A stretch of 5,476 nt of DNA from Amphibacillus indicireducens (GTDB lineage Bacteria > Bacillota > Bacilli > Bacillales > Amphibacillaceae): positions 1 to 5,476 of the forward strand of contig NZ_BAABDL010000075.1 in assembly GCF_039539605.1 (NCBI RefSeq), in the 5' to 3' direction. Positions 5,418-5,476 of the stretch are shown here, in pieces (position 1 is the stretch's first letter; every line of letters begins with the position of its first letter). The notes below the pieces were generated by a model. It ran no database searches, was not told the DNA's origin, and was given only the letters and a program-made list of their open reading frames with translations. Position numbers and translations under genes: made by a program.

Positions 5418-5476
5418 TCAAGTTAGTCACCTAAAATAAAAGGTCATGTGAATTTCATGTTATATTGAAAGTACGC
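5418..5476. other. Window edge, upstream of the transposase fragment
   Basis: On the minus strand all expected transposase sequence is lost here; stops occur in the relevant frame and I recognise no motif. It is either a highly decayed part of the same element or unrelated DNA joined by a deletion. Confidence 0.3.

Overview
The window looks like a piece of a low-GC Gram-positive genome, most likely a Bacillaceae member. The signs are an A+T-rich sequence, AAGGAGG-type ribosome binding sites, a CcpA-type cre box, an LPxTA-type sortase signal and Bacillus-like insertion sequences. The very acidic secreted protein would fit an alkaliphile or halotolerant species, but that is inference. No species is assigned.

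Region 1 (1-3910) is one complete transcription unit: a sigma-A-like promoter (67-95), a cre-like operator just downstream of the expected transcription start (108-121), one large gene (208-3870) and an intrinsic terminator (3879-3910). The gene encodes a secreted, multidomain GH13 starch-degrading enzyme of 1220 residues. Its order is signal peptide, CBM48-like domain, Ig-like domain, two CBM41-like starch-binding domains, two more beta-sandwich domains, a GH13 barrel with all four conserved regions, domain C, a 16-copy ETP/GTP wall-spanning repeat, and an LPDTA sorting signal. The logic is clear: catabolite-repressed production of an amylase or pullulanase-like enzyme that is covalently tethered to the cell wall and holds starch through several binding modules.

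Region 2 (3911-4201) holds the decayed tail of a second wall-anchored protein: an acidic linker plus a second LPDTA signal, broken by a frameshifting deletion inside the membrane segment. It is followed by a very strong terminator with a 16-bp perfect stem.

Region 3 (about 4202-4930) is an IS200-like element (IS200/IS605 family, tnpA only). It has a left-end hairpin, a long 5'-leader hairpin next to the ribosome binding site, a tnpA frame interrupted by one in-frame TAA, and a right-end hairpin.

Region 4 (4931-5476) contains the 3' part of an IS4-family transposase on the minus strand, truncated upstream and apparently lacking part of its YREK motif. The area downstream of the amylase gene therefore looks like a site of gene decay and repeated IS insertion. 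I see no clear case for a wholly new system. The most informative points are the anchored multi-CBM enzyme, the relic sorting signal, and the strand-asymmetric leader hairpin of the IS200 element.
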